A stretch of 64,000 bases of DNA from Flammeovirga yaeyamensis (lineage in GTDB: Bacteria > Bacteroidota > Bacteroidia > Cytophagales > Flammeovirgaceae): assembly GCF_018736045.1 (NCBI RefSeq), contig NZ_CP076132.1, positions 3,705,501 through 3,769,500 of the forward strand, in the 5' to 3' direction. The notes under the pieces were generated by a model. That model saw only the letters and a program-made list of their open reading frames with translations, searched no databases and was not told the DNA's origin. The number at the start of each line of letters is the position of its first letter. Position 1 is the first letter of the stretch. Shown one piece after another: positions 27,314-36,583 of the stretch. The translations under genes and the position numbers were made by a program.

Positions 27314-28594
27314 TTAGAAATTCACCTGCATTTGTAATCTTAATAAGTTACCAGCTTGATCGTTTACTGGATTTTTAGAATCTACATACGATCTGTTTGC
27401 AATAGTGTACATTGCTACAAATTCAAACGCTCTATTTGGTTGCCACTCTACACCAATTTCCCAATCATCAACCTTATAGCTTCTCGCGTCTAATTCAAAC
27501 TTCTTACCACCATCATAATTAATGTATCTAACAAAAGGGAAGAATGTATGATGATCGTAATTGATTTTAGCGAAAACCATCCCATAGAAACCAAATAAGT
27601 TCTTTTCCTTAATCACATTCTCTGCAGCATCGTACTCTGGTCCAACACCATAATTTGCTTCAAATTGGAAACCAATTGGTTGAGGGTAGTATACAAATGT
27701 AGCACCTACTCTTGAATCATTAAAATTATAACCTGCTGCTTCAACTAGTTCACTTTTACCATTGTTACTCACTTCTGCCATCATTCCATCTGTTACATTT
27801 GGTAAGATATATTTACCTGTATAAGCATGAGCAGAAACTTCAATAATCTGATTGTTTGCTAATTGAAATGGCCATGAGGCTCTACCAACAACATGTAGGT
27901 TATCGTTAGCGTCTGGCGTATTAATACCTTGTCCGTTAAAAGCACCTAACGCGAATGTACCATAGTTTCCAGAGTGCTTAAGGTTATTTTCTTTCATATA
28001 GTTATATATCTTTCTCACTTTTTGAGGAGTGTGATATAAAACTGCCATCAAATCACGTTCATTTGGCAATGCAGAGTTAATAGCGTCCGTACGGTCTAGA
28101 GGCATACGGAATTGAGAAGATTGCATGTTTTCATAACCGAAAGGTACTTTAGACTGACCAACTCTAATCCATGTTGACCTATGATGATCGAAATAAACAT
28201 CCATGTATGCGTCTCTTAAAGATGGTGCTCCAGCAAAATCAGCTTGCATGTACATGTATACATTGTCTAACAACCATCCACTAACCTTAAGACGTACACG
28301 TCTAAGAGATATACCTTTATCAGCCCCCCAATTCTTATCCATTTGAGGTACTTCTAAATCAGGGTTTGTTTCAAACAGTCCGTTGTAACGAGCTTGAATG
28401 TAACCACTTACTTTAATTCTATCAGTCCAGCTTTTTGGCAATGACTGTTGAATAAGTCCTTCACCATCTTGATCTAAGTCTAATGCTGCAGAATCAATCA
28501 GGATTTCTTCATTTTCAAAGTTATCTTGAGCATATAAGCTCATAGACGACATAGCGAATAGCATCACCAATAGTAGTGATATATGCGATTTCAT
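27314..28594 (-). CDS. Porin of the phosphate-selective OprO/OprP type
   Basis: 426 residues from the ATG at 28594, chosen because it gives a clean signal peptide (MKSHISLLLVMLFAMSSMSLYA) instead of a 28-residue extension. The mature part resembles the OprP/OprO porin family: VSGYIQARYNG early, then ISLRRVRLKVSGWLLDNVY and a FAGAPSLRDAYMDV/VRVGQSKVPFGYENMQ-like region. Aromatic barrel strands run to a terminal LRLQMQVNF ending in Phe. Anion specificity cannot be inferred: many Bacteroidota members are not shown to carry phosphate. It is monocistronic. Confidence 0.88.
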   Translation of the reverse strand: MKSHISLLLVMLFAMSSMSLYAQDNFENEEILIDSAALDLDQDGEGLIQQSLPKSWTDRIKVSGYIQARYNGLFETNPDLEVPQMDKNWGADKGISLRRVRLKVSGWLLDNVYMYMQADFAGAPSLRDAYMDVYFDHHRSTWIRVGQSKVPFGYENMQSSQFRMPLDRTDAINSALPNERDLMAVLYHTPQKVRKIYNYMKENNLKHSGNYGTFALGAFNGQGINTPDANDNLHVVGRASWPFQLANNQIIEVSAHAYTGKYILPNVTDGMMAEVSNNGKSELVEAAGYNFNDSRVGATFVYYPQPIGFQFEANYGVGPEYDAAENVIKEKNLFGFYGMVFAKINYDHHTFFPFVRYINYDGGKKFELDARSYKVDDWEIGVEWQPNRAFEFVAMYTIANRSYVDSKNPVNDQAGNLLRLQMQVNF

Positions 28595-29000
28595 AAAAGA
28601 TTTTATTTGTTTGTAGTATGCGTATGCGATTGTGATGCAAGTATAGAGGTCGTGATTGGTAAAAAATATAGAAATCAATAACTTAACATTAAGTTCATAT
28701 TAGATAAACACTACGTAAACATTTAAGCCATTTAAGTTTACTCAGTGTTACATGCATTAATACTCATTAAGAAATTGTATATTTTTAAGAAATATATAGA
28801 TATTTTAAATGTTATTTTCACCCTTTTTATAAAACCTAAACAGTCGATTGTTCTGTTTTGTAAACACATACTACAGTGTAATATAAAGTAGACTTTTTAT
28901 TCAATTTATTATATAAGAGAAAGGTATATAAAAAATGGGTTACCGAAAATTCAGTAACCCATTAATTAGAAATCGATTTATATCAGATAGTCTTTATAGA
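28595..29000. other. Intergenic region between porin and pckA
   Basis: 406 bp, strongly AT-rich and without a convincing coding frame. It carries the porin promoter region and the pckA terminator. I see no clear TAnnTTTG box for the porin; TATACTTG (minus, about 28644) is one mismatch away. Confidence 0.5.
28931..28963 (-). terminator. Terminator after pckA
   Basis: 10-bp stem AATGGGTTAC / GTAACCCATT with a 10-nt loop. On the minus strand a T tract follows, about 40 bp after the pckA stop. Confidence 0.82.
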
Positions 29001-30611
29001 CTAAACATTTGCTTTTACTTTAGGAGCCCCTTCAAGAATAGATTTATCTTCTAAACCTTCTTCAAATTTCTTAAAGTTATCCACAAACTTATTCGCTAAT
29101 TTTTCAGCTGTTTCGTCATAGCCTTCGAACCCGTTAGCAATCCAAGATGCTCTTGCATCAAGTGCTTCTGCAGGAACACCTTCTACAACTTGTGGAACTT
29201 GTACTCCGAATACTGGGTGCTCAACGAATTCAACATTATCTAGTTTACCTTCTAAGGCAGCAGTAATCATCGCACGAGTATACTTCAATTTAGTACGACC
29301 CACTTTGTCAGATGGACCATTAGACCAACCTGTATTAATTAACCAAATGTTTGTATTGTGCTCTGTCATCTTCTCTCCTAGTTTCATAGCATAAACAGAT
29401 GGATGAAGTGGCATAAATGGAGCTCCAAAACAAGCTGAGAAAGTTGGTGTTGGCTCTGTAACACCCGCCTCGGTACCTGCTACTTTTGCAGTATACCCTG
29501 ACATAAAGTGATACATGGCTTGCTCTTTCGTTAACCTAGAGATGGCAGGTAATACACCGTAAGCATCACAAGTTAGGAAGAATATATTTTTAGGGTGTGT
29601 TTCTGAAACAGAAGGTATCTTAGCATTTTCAATGTGACTGATAGGATAAGATACACGTGTATTTTCAGTTACAGTTACATTGGTGTAATCCACTACAGAT
29701 GTACCAGGGAAGAAACGAGTATTCTCTAAAGTTGCACCAAACTTGATCGCATCCCAAATTTCTGGCTCGTTTTCTCTAGTTAAGTCGATAGTTTTAGCAT
29801 AACAACCTCCTTCGAAATTGTAAATACCATTATCTGACCAACCGTGCTCATCATCACCGATTAGGTTACGGTTAGGATCTGCAGATAAAGTTGTTTTACC
29901 AGTACCTGATAAACCGAAGAATACAGCTGAATCGCCATTTACTCCTTCGTTAGCAGAACAGTGCATTGGTAATACATTTTGATCTACTAATAACGCATTA
30001 AGTACTGAGAATATACCTTTTTTGATTTCACCAGTGTAACGAGAACCACCAACTAAAGCTGATTTCTCTTCGAAGTTAAGGATAGAGAAGTTTCCTTGGC
30101 GAGTACCATCAATTGCTGGATTAGCATTGTACTCAGGAGCTTGCAATACCACATAATCTGGCTCTCCGAAAGATCTAAGTTCCTCGTCTGTTGGAACAAT
30201 AAACATGTTGTTTACAAAGTGAGATACAGAAGCCAAAGGAGTAATTACTCTTACTTTGATTCTGTATGCTGGATCTGCACCCGCATACACATTGTTTACG
30301 TATAATTTTTGATTATCTACTAAATAGTCCACCATCTTGTGTGCTAGACCATCGAATTTATCTTGTGGGAATGGTTTATTGATATTCCCCCACCACACTC
30401 TGTCTTTAGTGTAATTATCTTCTACAATAAAACGGTCTTGGGGAGAACGGCCTGTAAATTTACCAGTGTCGCACATAATTGCACCTGTAGAGTTAAGAAC
30501 ACCCTCTCCGTTTTTAATTGCTTCTGCAACTAATTGTGCAATTGACAAGTCTGTGTTTACTTGTTTCGACTCTGCTAAAAGTTTACTGGCTAATTTGTGT
30601 GTATTTGTCAT
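29001..30611 (-). CDS. pckA: Phosphoenolpyruvate carboxykinase (ATP)
   Basis: Converts oxaloacetate and ATP to PEP, CO2 and ADP for gluconeogenesis, or runs in reverse for CO2 fixation. 536 residues, the usual length for the ATP-dependent class. Visible: FTGRSPQDRFIV near the N-terminus (oxaloacetate-contact Arg), kinase-1a/P-loop FFGLSGTGKTTLSAD, kinase-2 LIGDDEHGW, and the adenine-binding INTGWSNGPSDKVGRTKL block. All active-site residues are in place. The gene stands alone. A long 5' region contains a minus-strand TAGGTTTG box (30755-30748), suggesting a leader of about 130 nt. Confidence 0.97.
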   Translation of the reverse strand: MTNTHKLASKLLAESKQVNTDLSIAQLVAEAIKNGEGVLNSTGAIMCDTGKFTGRSPQDRFIVEDNYTKDRVWWGNINKPFPQDKFDGLAHKMVDYLVDNQKLYVNNVYAGADPAYRIKVRVITPLASVSHFVNNMFIVPTDEELRSFGEPDYVVLQAPEYNANPAIDGTRQGNFSILNFEEKSALVGGSRYTGEIKKGIFSVLNALLVDQNVLPMHCSANEGVNGDSAVFFGLSGTGKTTLSADPNRNLIGDDEHGWSDNGIYNFEGGCYAKTIDLTRENEPEIWDAIKFGATLENTRFFPGTSVVDYTNVTVTENTRVSYPISHIENAKIPSVSETHPKNIFFLTCDAYGVLPAISRLTKEQAMYHFMSGYTAKVAGTEAGVTEPTPTFSACFGAPFMPLHPSVYAMKLGEKMTEHNTNIWLINTGWSNGPSDKVGRTKLKYTRAMITAALEGKLDNVEFVEHPVFGVQVPQVVEGVPAEALDARASWIANGFEGYDETAEKLANKFVDNFKKFEEGLEDKSILEGAPKVKANV

Positions 30612-31185
30612 TGTATTGGTTAATGTACTACAACTATCATATTGAAAAAATCCAATACCATAAAGTAGTGTGTTAAATATAAAATGTTGTTTATGTGCTT
30701 TCGTTGTTTTCGAAATACCTAGGTTATTTGTGCTAATCGATTATATACAAACCTAAGCATATTGATAAAGTGTCAGAATGACTTTTGTCAATAAGTATTA
30801 AAAACTTAATCATCATTATATAATGACTATTTACAAATCATTCATAATAACTTAATATACAGCGTTTTATATGATTAGAGATTAAAACAGATGATGAGAT
30901 TTTAGGATGAATTCTATTCAAAAACATTTAATAATGAAAAAATTAATGAATTGGGACACTCAAATGTATAAATTACACTTTTTAATACAAAAGTTTTTTT
31001 GATTATTTTTTCGTTTTTCTTCTAAAAAGACAATTTATAGATATAATACAACAACATTAGTCACTGAATAGTAATGATTCTCATCCAAATAATATTTTGT
31101 ATATCATTAAAGAATAAATGAATTCTTATCATTTAGATAGAAAGTTGTTTATATTGAACGCCTATTGAGAACATTTAACTATAAA
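30612..31185. other. Divergent regulatory region, pckA / arginine deiminase
   Basis: 574 bp, AT-rich, no coding frame. Minus-strand TAGGTTTG at 30755-30748 is a candidate -7 for pckA. At 30772-30782 GTCA-GAA-TGAC is a small palindrome, followed within 4 bp by another GTCA (30787-30790), which may be a regulator site given how tightly pckA is usually controlled. Confidence 0.5.
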
Positions 31186-32634
31186 ATGGAAAACCATCGA
31201 AAAATTAATGTATCGTCTGAAGTTGGTACATTAGAACGACTATTAATTCACAGTCCTGATGAAGGGATCGGCAAAGTGATTCCTACTAAGGCACAAGATT
31301 GGCTATTTGAAGATATCATACATGTAGACACAATGAGAAAAAAGGAGTATGATTTATATCTGAAAATCTTACTCTACTTTCTAGATTATGAAAACATTCA
31401 TCCGAGAATTAACGAAATTGATTCTAAGGAAGCACAAAGACATTTTTACAAACCAGACAAGGAGAATTACTTTGCTTCAGACAAAGTAATAGAACCCCAA
31501 CATCTACTTGCACATTTATTAGACAACAAAGACCTTAGACAAAGGATGATTGCTTCTATCTGTGCACATGAGGGTACTGCTTACTCCTTACAATCTGAGT
31601 TAATGGAACTAGAAAGTTCTGTATTGGCTCGAGTGATGATTTCTGGAATCTTGCCAGATAAACGTATGATCTTCCCTCCTGTTCCTAACTTTATTTTCAC
31701 AAGGGATATAGGTATCACGGTGAATGATCATATACTTCTAAACAAGCCTAAGAAAAAAGCCCGTACTAGAGAGTCGATTATTATGAAGTATATCTTCTTT
31801 AATCATCCAATGTTTGAAGCCTATACAAATAATATCATTGAAATTAACGATCCTGAAGATTTCTTCTTATTGGACGAAGAGGAACAAGAGAAAAAGCTTG
31901 TCACTATTGAAGGTGGTGATGTAATGATGGTGGCTCCTAATCATTTATTGGTTGGGGTGAGTGAGAGAACCTCCATTCATGCAGCAAGTAAAGTGATACG
32001 TACGATGCATGAAAGAGATATTGTAGAAAAAGTAACGATCGTTAAAATACCTGCTAAAAGAGCCTACATGCATATAGATACTACTTTTACTCAGGTGAAA
32101 CGTAATATGTGGGTGATTTTCGGATCTTTCTCTAAAGAAGGTTTAAAACAAGAACAAGGAGATTACATCATGTCTCTTGGTGGATCAAAAAGTGAGAACG
32201 AAATCGAGATCCTGCAATACATCAAAGGCAGATCTTACGATGACCCTATCAAATTTGATTACCTAGAAGACTTATTGAACGACATCAGTCAAACTGATTT
32301 AAGATCTGAGGAGCCAACACAGTTTATTTATTCTGGTGATAATGAATTTCCGCATGGGCGTAGAGAGCAGTGGACTGACTCTTGTAATGTGTTAGCACTA
32401 AAAGAGGGTGTGGTGATTGGTTATGACAGAAATGACAAGACATCAAAAGGTTTCCAGAAACAAGGAATTGAGGTGATCAGAGCAGCAGATTTATTGGATA
32501 AATTCAAAAATGAGGAACTTCACCCCTCGGAAGTAAATAATACCTTAATATTATTACCTTCAGCAGAATTATCTAGGGCAAGAGGTGGTTCTCATTGTAT
32601 GAGTATGCCGCTGCTTAGGACTCCTCTTTGGTAG
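31186..32634 (+). CDS. Arginine deiminase-type enzyme, enlarged
   Basis: Guanidino-group-modifying enzyme; arginine deiminase converts arginine to citrulline and ammonia. I use the ATG at 31186 (MENHRKINVSSEVGTLERLL) rather than a TTG 21 bp upstream. Motifs: NFIFTRDIGI (substrate Asp), TIEGGDVM, MHIDTTFTQV (catalytic His) and the C-terminal GGSHCMSMPLLR with nucleophile Cys471. At 482 residues it is clearly longer than the usual 400-410; the excess lies mainly in the middle (about 40-150). No arcB, arcC or transporter lies nearby, so an energy-producing deiminase pathway is not encoded here. Its last 20 bp overlap the opposite gene. Confidence 0.9.
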   Translation: MENHRKINVSSEVGTLERLLIHSPDEGIGKVIPTKAQDWLFEDIIHVDTMRKKEYDLYLKILLYFLDYENIHPRINEIDSKEAQRHFYKPDKENYFASDKVIEPQHLLAHLLDNKDLRQRMIASICAHEGTAYSLQSELMELESSVLARVMISGILPDKRMIFPPVPNFIFTRDIGITVNDHILLNKPKKKARTRESIIMKYIFFNHPMFEAYTNNIIEINDPEDFFLLDEEEQEKKLVTIEGGDVMMVAPNHLLVGVSERTSIHAASKVIRTMHERDIVEKVTIVKIPAKRAYMHIDTTFTQVKRNMWVIFGSFSKEGLKQEQGDYIMSLGGSKSENEIEILQYIKGRSYDDPIKFDYLEDLLNDISQTDLRSEEPTQFIYSGDNEFPHGRREQWTDSCNVLALKEGVVIGYDRNDKTSKGFQKQGIEVIRAADLLDKFKNEELHPSEVNNTLILLPSAELSRARGGSHCMSMPLLRTPLW

Positions 32635-32848
32635 CAGCTCCCGATCTCATTTGTATCAAATAATAAGTATTTACGATAGCTATAAATGCATTTGATATAA
32701 TTACGGGCCAAGCCGTTATCATTATTCCATAAGCTACAAAAGCAAGACAAGCTATAGAATTCACAATTCTTAATTGTCTTGTTTTTTTTAACGTAAAAGA
32801 AATCATTAAAATTACAGAGGCTACATGCCCAACATATTCTGGATTCAT
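32615..32848 (-). CDS. Small membrane protein, YgjV/SemiSWEET-like
   Basis: 77 residues with three hydrophobic segments (about 5-20, 28-46, 48-68). MNPEYVGHVASVILMISFTL, then KKTRQLRIVNSIACLAF and AFIAIVNTYYLIQM give the N-x-x-x-x-P/Q-loop feel of YgjV-like or SemiSWEET half-transporters, which work as dimers. The exact family is uncertain. Its 3' end overlaps the deiminase gene tail-to-tail by 20 bp. Its start lies only 14 bp from the divergent thioredoxin-like gene, leaving no room for two separate intergenic promoters. Confidence 0.75.
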   Translation of the reverse strand: MNPEYVGHVASVILMISFTLKKTRQLRIVNSIACLAFVAYGIMITAWPVIISNAFIAIVNTYYLIQMRSGAATKEES

Positions 32849-32862
32849 AAAATTATTTATTA

Positions 32863-33351
32863 ATGAAAAAGATCATTCAATCGTTTACTTTATCGATACT
32901 TCTCACCTTAAGCTTCAATAGCTTTGCACAAACAGAAACCTACGATCCTTCTGCTGATGCCATGAAGGACATTCAATCAGCTGTAAAAACTGCTTCCAAA
33001 GAAGGGAAACATGTTTTTGTAAAGGTCGGTGGTAATTGGTGTGGTTGGTGTAAGAAATATGCCAAATTTACACATGAAGATGCCGAAATTTCAAAACTTA
33101 TGGAAGATAACTATGTTAAAGTGTTAGTAAATTGGAGTAATGACAACAAAAATCCTGAAGCAATGAAGTATTTGGGAAATCCGCAACGCTTTGGCTATCC
33201 TGTTTTTGTTATTTTAGATGGCCATGGGAAAGTGATTCATATTCAAAATTCGGCTTATCTAGAAAGTGGTAAAGGATGTGATAAAAATAAAGTGATGATG
33301 TTCTTGAAAGGTTGGACAACAACAGCAATAGATCCTAAGACGTATAATTAA
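32863..33351 (+). CDS. Periplasmic thioredoxin-fold protein
   Basis: 162 residues with a signal peptide (MKKIIQSFTLSILLTLSFNSFAQ). The mature protein has a thioredoxin-like fold with active site VGGNWCGWCKKYAKF (CxxC, Cys-Gly-Trp-Cys), followed by the characteristic D/E-rich helix, and the cis-Pro segment RFGYPVFVILDGHGKVIH. The W-C-G-W-C-K form is common in DUF255-type/thioredoxin_7 proteins that reduce or isomerise exported proteins. The reduction partner is not encoded here. It is divergent from a small membrane protein. Confidence 0.88.
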   Translation: MKKIIQSFTLSILLTLSFNSFAQTETYDPSADAMKDIQSAVKTASKEGKHVFVKVGGNWCGWCKKYAKFTHEDAEISKLMEDNYVKVLVNWSNDNKNPEAMKYLGNPQRFGYPVFVILDGHGKVIHIQNSAYLESGKGCDKNKVMMFLKGWTTTAIDPKTYN

Positions 33352-33474
33352 AAAATAGGCAATTGAAGTATTAAGTTTATTTACTTCAGTTAATCATAAA
33401 AGAGTTTGATATAACTTTGAGGTTATATAAACCAAGGAGTTATATCAAAATCTACAAACAACCACCTTAAATAT

Positions 33475-33861
33475 ATGAAAAACACCCTACTTAAATTCCT
33501 TTTATTTTCAAGTATTCCTTTATTAATTTATGCCTGTAAACCTGTAGAAAATTACCCAATGCGTACTGTTATTATTGCTTTTAATTGGGAAAAATGTAAT
33601 TCATTAGATGGACGCGTAATTGTGTTGGACCGCTACCCACTTGAACCTCCTGTTTATGGAAGTACAAGAAATCTTAAAAGAAATAGTAAAACTGATACTA
33701 CCACTTATTTAGCAGTAAATTACAGAGGTAACCTCACTTTCGAACGTTATGATAATCCAGAAAACTTCTCCTATGCATCTGTAAAGGAATCTACAGCAAT
33801 TCCAAGAATTGATACTGTTGAAATTGTTTTATGGGATGTACTAAACACTCAAACGAACTAA
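33475..33861 (+). CDS. Lipoprotein, function unknown
   Basis: 128 residues. Signal MKNTLLKFLLFSSIPLLIYAC with Cys21 as the probable lipidation site. The mature part is short, beta-rich and polar (VIIAFNWEKCNSLDGRVIVLD near the start, ending TVEIVLWDVLNTQTN). No family is recognised. It is 123 bp after the thioredoxin-like gene, on the same strand, with no hairpin between. Confidence 0.7.
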   Translation: MKNTLLKFLLFSSIPLLIYACKPVENYPMRTVIIAFNWEKCNSLDGRVIVLDRYPLEPPVYGSTRNLKRNSKTDTTTYLAVNYRGNLTFERYDNPENFSYASVKESTAIPRIDTVEIVLWDVLNTQTN

Positions 33862-34053
33862 ACACCATTTTTACCCACTTATCCAATTTCATAACACCAC
33901 ACACTTTATGTTAATATCCACTAATATATTTGATGGTTTTTAGGAGTTTTTAATAAATTAAGCCTGTGAAATTATTACAATGTGTGCAACAGCAATTATT
34001 TACGTTTTAAACCTAAGGCTGAATAAAAGCAACTAAATTCTTAAACTTACAAC

Positions 34054-34593
34054 ATGGTGGTGACCAATAAATTTTATTTACAATATTTATTAGCAATGTT
34101 TTTCTTTATTCCGGTTTCTGTAGAAGCTTTTGGTGATGAAGATGATAAAAAACATACAAAAAACTCAGATACTCATCATGAAAATCATTTTGAGGTAGAG
34201 TTATCTTATAATAATGCTAGTCATTTTGAGTTTACAAGTTCTGTTTACTTTGCTCATTTGACGAAGTTTCAGGGTACAGTCGAATTCACGGGACATCATT
34301 TTGCGGGATGTTTTGTAAGAGAAATACCTTTGGGACATTCTAAATTCGGTACTTTTGTAGGATTAGGTTCTACTTTTGGCTTTAGCCACGAAGAAGACCA
34401 ACATTCTGGTTCTGTTCCTCAAACAGATCATGAAGATCACTTAGATTGGTCGGGAAGTTTAATTTTCCAATCGGGCATTGCTTATTCACTAGACAGACAT
34501 TGGAGTACAGGTTTTACACTTTCTCCAGGTGTTGATTTTGAAACACACCAACCCAACTTTGGGATGACATTCGATTTGGTGTTTGGTTTCTAA
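34054..34593 (+). CDS. His-rich outer-membrane barrel-like protein, tandem copy 1
   Basis: 179 residues with a signal peptide ending around VSVEAFG. An acidic/His-rich linker (KKHTKNSDTHHENH) precedes a barrel-like core: FEVELSYNNASHFEFTSSVY, FAHLTKFQGTVEFTG, REIPLGHSKFGTFVGLG, then a His loop (HEEDQHSG...HEDHL) and strands to the terminal DLVFGF. The core is nearly identical in motif order to the next gene, so this is a tandem duplication. The His/Asp clusters could bind divalent metal, but no function is established. No membrane-anchoring lipobox is present. A terminator follows at 34636. Confidence 0.8.
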   Translation: MVVTNKFYLQYLLAMFFFIPVSVEAFGDEDDKKHTKNSDTHHENHFEVELSYNNASHFEFTSSVYFAHLTKFQGTVEFTGHHFAGCFVREIPLGHSKFGTFVGLGSTFGFSHEEDQHSGSVPQTDHEDHLDWSGSLIFQSGIAYSLDRHWSTGFTLSPGVDFETHQPNFGMTFDLVFGF

Positions 34594-34635
34594 GCTTAAA
34601 AAAAACTAAAGAAAAACAGTCTATAGAACTGTAGG

Positions 34636-34680
34636 GTGGTATTATTTGATGGATTAAAAATCAGATAATACCACTTTTTT
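34636..34680 (+). terminator. Terminator between the two tandem His-rich genes
   Basis: 15-bp stem GTGGTATTATTTGAT / ATCAGATAATACCAC (one mismatch) with a 9-nt loop and a T6 tract, so the duplicated genes are probably separate transcripts. Confidence 0.88.
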
Positions 34681-34818
34681 ATAAAGTATCTTAAAACATT
34701 GTTTGATAGCTAACATAATATTTTCCTTTACGTTACTTCACTTAGAAAACAATTTTATTGCTATTCTACCTGTTATTCCGGTTACAGGTAATTTATCTCT
34801 ATACTAAGTTTCAAACCT

Positions 34819-35457
34819 ATGTTTTATTACCGTACATCAATCAAAACTATTTTAACCTTCCTTTTCATTACGGGATCGTTTGCCTGTGCTATAGGTCAAA
34901 CCGCTCATAATTATACAGATGTTGAACAAGAAGATCTCACTACTAAACACGAGTCTACTACTCAAGTAGAACATCACGAAGAGTTAACTTCCCATGAAGG
35001 GAAACATCATAAATATGAATTAGAAATTTCATACAGTAATTCAGGTCATTGGGAGTTTACAGGGTCCATTTATTTTGCTCACCTTACTAAATTCCAAGGT
35101 ACAGTAGAATTTACAGGTAAACACTTTGCTTCAGTTGTTGTAAGAGAAATTCCAATTGGACATTCAAAATGGGGTACGTTTGTAGGTGTAGGTGGTACAT
35201 TCGGTTATCATGATAGTCATGACTTCACTGATGAACATTACATTGATGTAGATGTAGAAGATATAACTCATCCAGATGATGTTCCTGTTGAAGACGGGAA
35301 TCATCGTGAATGGGGAGGTGCTGTCATTGTACAAACTGGACTTGCTTATTCATTAAATAATCATTGGAGTACAGGATTTACACTATCTCCTGGTATAGAT
35401 GTTCATACTCATCAGCCAACATTTGGGGCTACACTTGATTTAGTATTTGGTTTTTAA
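34819..35457 (+). CDS. His-rich outer-membrane barrel-like protein, tandem copy 2
   Basis: 212 residues. Signal peptide to about GSFACAIGQ, then a longer His/Glu linker (KHESTTQVEHHEELTSHEG) than copy 1. Shared core: YELEISYSNSGHWEFTGSIY, FAHLTKFQGTVEFTGKHFAS, REIPIGHSKWGTFVGVGG, WSTGFTLSPGIDVHTHQPTFG, terminal DLVFGF. It differs from copy 1 mainly in the His linker and in an acidic insert (DEHYIDVDVEDITHPDD). Copies with a conserved core and variable loops suggest recent duplication and loop divergence. Function unknown. Confidence 0.8.
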   Translation: MFYYRTSIKTILTFLFITGSFACAIGQTAHNYTDVEQEDLTTKHESTTQVEHHEELTSHEGKHHKYELEISYSNSGHWEFTGSIYFAHLTKFQGTVEFTGKHFASVVVREIPIGHSKWGTFVGVGGTFGYHDSHDFTDEHYIDVDVEDITHPDDVPVEDGNHREWGGAVIVQTGLAYSLNNHWSTGFTLSPGIDVHTHQPTFGATLDLVFGF

Positions 35458-35481
35458 TACCAAAATAAAAATTTGATACAG

Positions 35482-35521
35482 AAAGAGGCTATAATTAATT
35501 ATATAATTATAGCCTCTTTTT
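35482..35521. terminator. Bidirectional terminator, His-rich copy 2 / 35557-35958
   Basis: Perfect stem AAAGAGGCTATAATTA / TAATTATAGCCTCTTT with a 6-nt loop and A/T tracts outside, between convergent genes. Confidence 0.88.
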
Positions 35522-35556
35522 GATTGAATCCAGAAACTTGTTTGTTTCAAAAGTAC

Positions 35557-35958
35557 TTATCTCGTACTTTTTCCTTTGTGTTTAAATCTACAGATGTTCA
35601 TTTCACCTGTTTCATTAAAGTAAGAAGTGTGGATTAACACATCGTTGATTTTGAAATAAACATTCGTGATGTGCTTGGTTTTAACAACCTCGACTAAACT
35701 TGCGGTTTTAATTCCTTTTTTGAATTTCGCAACAAGGTCTTCTGATCCTGTATGATACAGGTAATCAGCCTTTCCTTCTGAGTGGATACCAATGTAATCC
35801 AGAATAAACGACTTAGCATGTTCTTCTGTGAATACTTTGTTTTTTACTGATGATAGATGCTCATCTGTAAGTTTGTCCAATTCTGTTGCAAATGATGGGG
35901 TAATTGCAAGGTAAAGTAATGCCACTAATTGTATTAGGGCTAGGGTAAAGTTTTTCAT
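35557..35958 (-). CDS. Small secreted protein, function unknown
   Basis: 133 residues with a signal peptide (MKNFTLALIQLVALLYLAITPSFA). The mature protein is small and basic at the C-terminus (FKHKGKSTR), with no Cys pair and no family I recognise. A short NVYFKINDVLIHTSYF segment suggests a beta sandwich. It is monocistronic. Confidence 0.65.
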   Translation of the reverse strand: MKNFTLALIQLVALLYLAITPSFATELDKLTDEHLSSVKNKVFTEEHAKSFILDYIGIHSEGKADYLYHTGSEDLVAKFKKGIKTASLVEVVKTKHITNVYFKINDVLIHTSYFNETGEMNICRFKHKGKSTR

Positions 35959-36092
35959 TGCTAGAAAGAATAAAATAATTTAATAGCTACAAAATGTAAC
36001 TATCTGCTAGTAATAGGGTTAAAACTACAAAGGTTTGGTCAATGTTAGAGGTAAATGTTCCTTACGTTCACTTTTATTAGGAATTTATTAGA

Positions 36093-36581
36093 TTATAATT
36101 CCTTTTTCAACTCTTTAACGACATGAAATACTACTGGACAAGTGATGGTATTTCTAGCGTGGAGTGCCGGTCTTTGGTTAAAACCTTGGTTTTGAGTTAA
36201 TGGATATTCCCTACAAGCTTTCGGACGTGCCTCATATATTGAACAGTAATTATCGCTTCCAAGAAAAGGACAAGGTTGTTGATTCATCACGTAATCACCT
36301 TCGTGATCTACATTTAAATACTGTTCAATCACCTCAGTTTCCTTAATTCTTAAATGCTTACCTATACGTTTTACATCGGTTTGCGTAACTACTGGACTTA
36401 TCGTTTTACAGCAATTGGCACAGGCTAAACAATCAAACTGTTCAAAAGCTTCTTCGTCCAAGCGATTGACAATTTGATCTATTTGTTTTCCTTTTTTTTG
36501 TTTTTTCAAGCGTTGAAGAAAAGTCTTGTGTTCCTTTAATTTCGCTTTAGAATTTTTCTGCCAATCTTCGTATAAATCCAT
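36093..36581 (-). CDS. YkgJ-family cysteine-cluster protein
   Basis: 162 residues with the Cys arrangement of the YkgJ/CxxCxxCC family: FDCLACANCCKTI, then NQQPCPFLGSDNYCSIYEAR and PKACREYP. Such Cys sets bind Zn or an Fe-S cluster, but the function is unknown. It is cytoplasmic. The start lies 2 bp after the stop of the propeller-like gene, making it the last gene of an lpxH-led minus-strand operon. Confidence 0.88.
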   Translation of the reverse strand: MDLYEDWQKNSKAKLKEHKTFLQRLKKQKKGKQIDQIVNRLDEEAFEQFDCLACANCCKTISPVVTQTDVKRIGKHLRIKETEVIEQYLNVDHEGDYVMNQQPCPFLGSDNYCSIYEARPKACREYPLTQNQGFNQRPALHARNTITCPVVFHVVKELKKEL

Positions 36582-36583
36582 AA

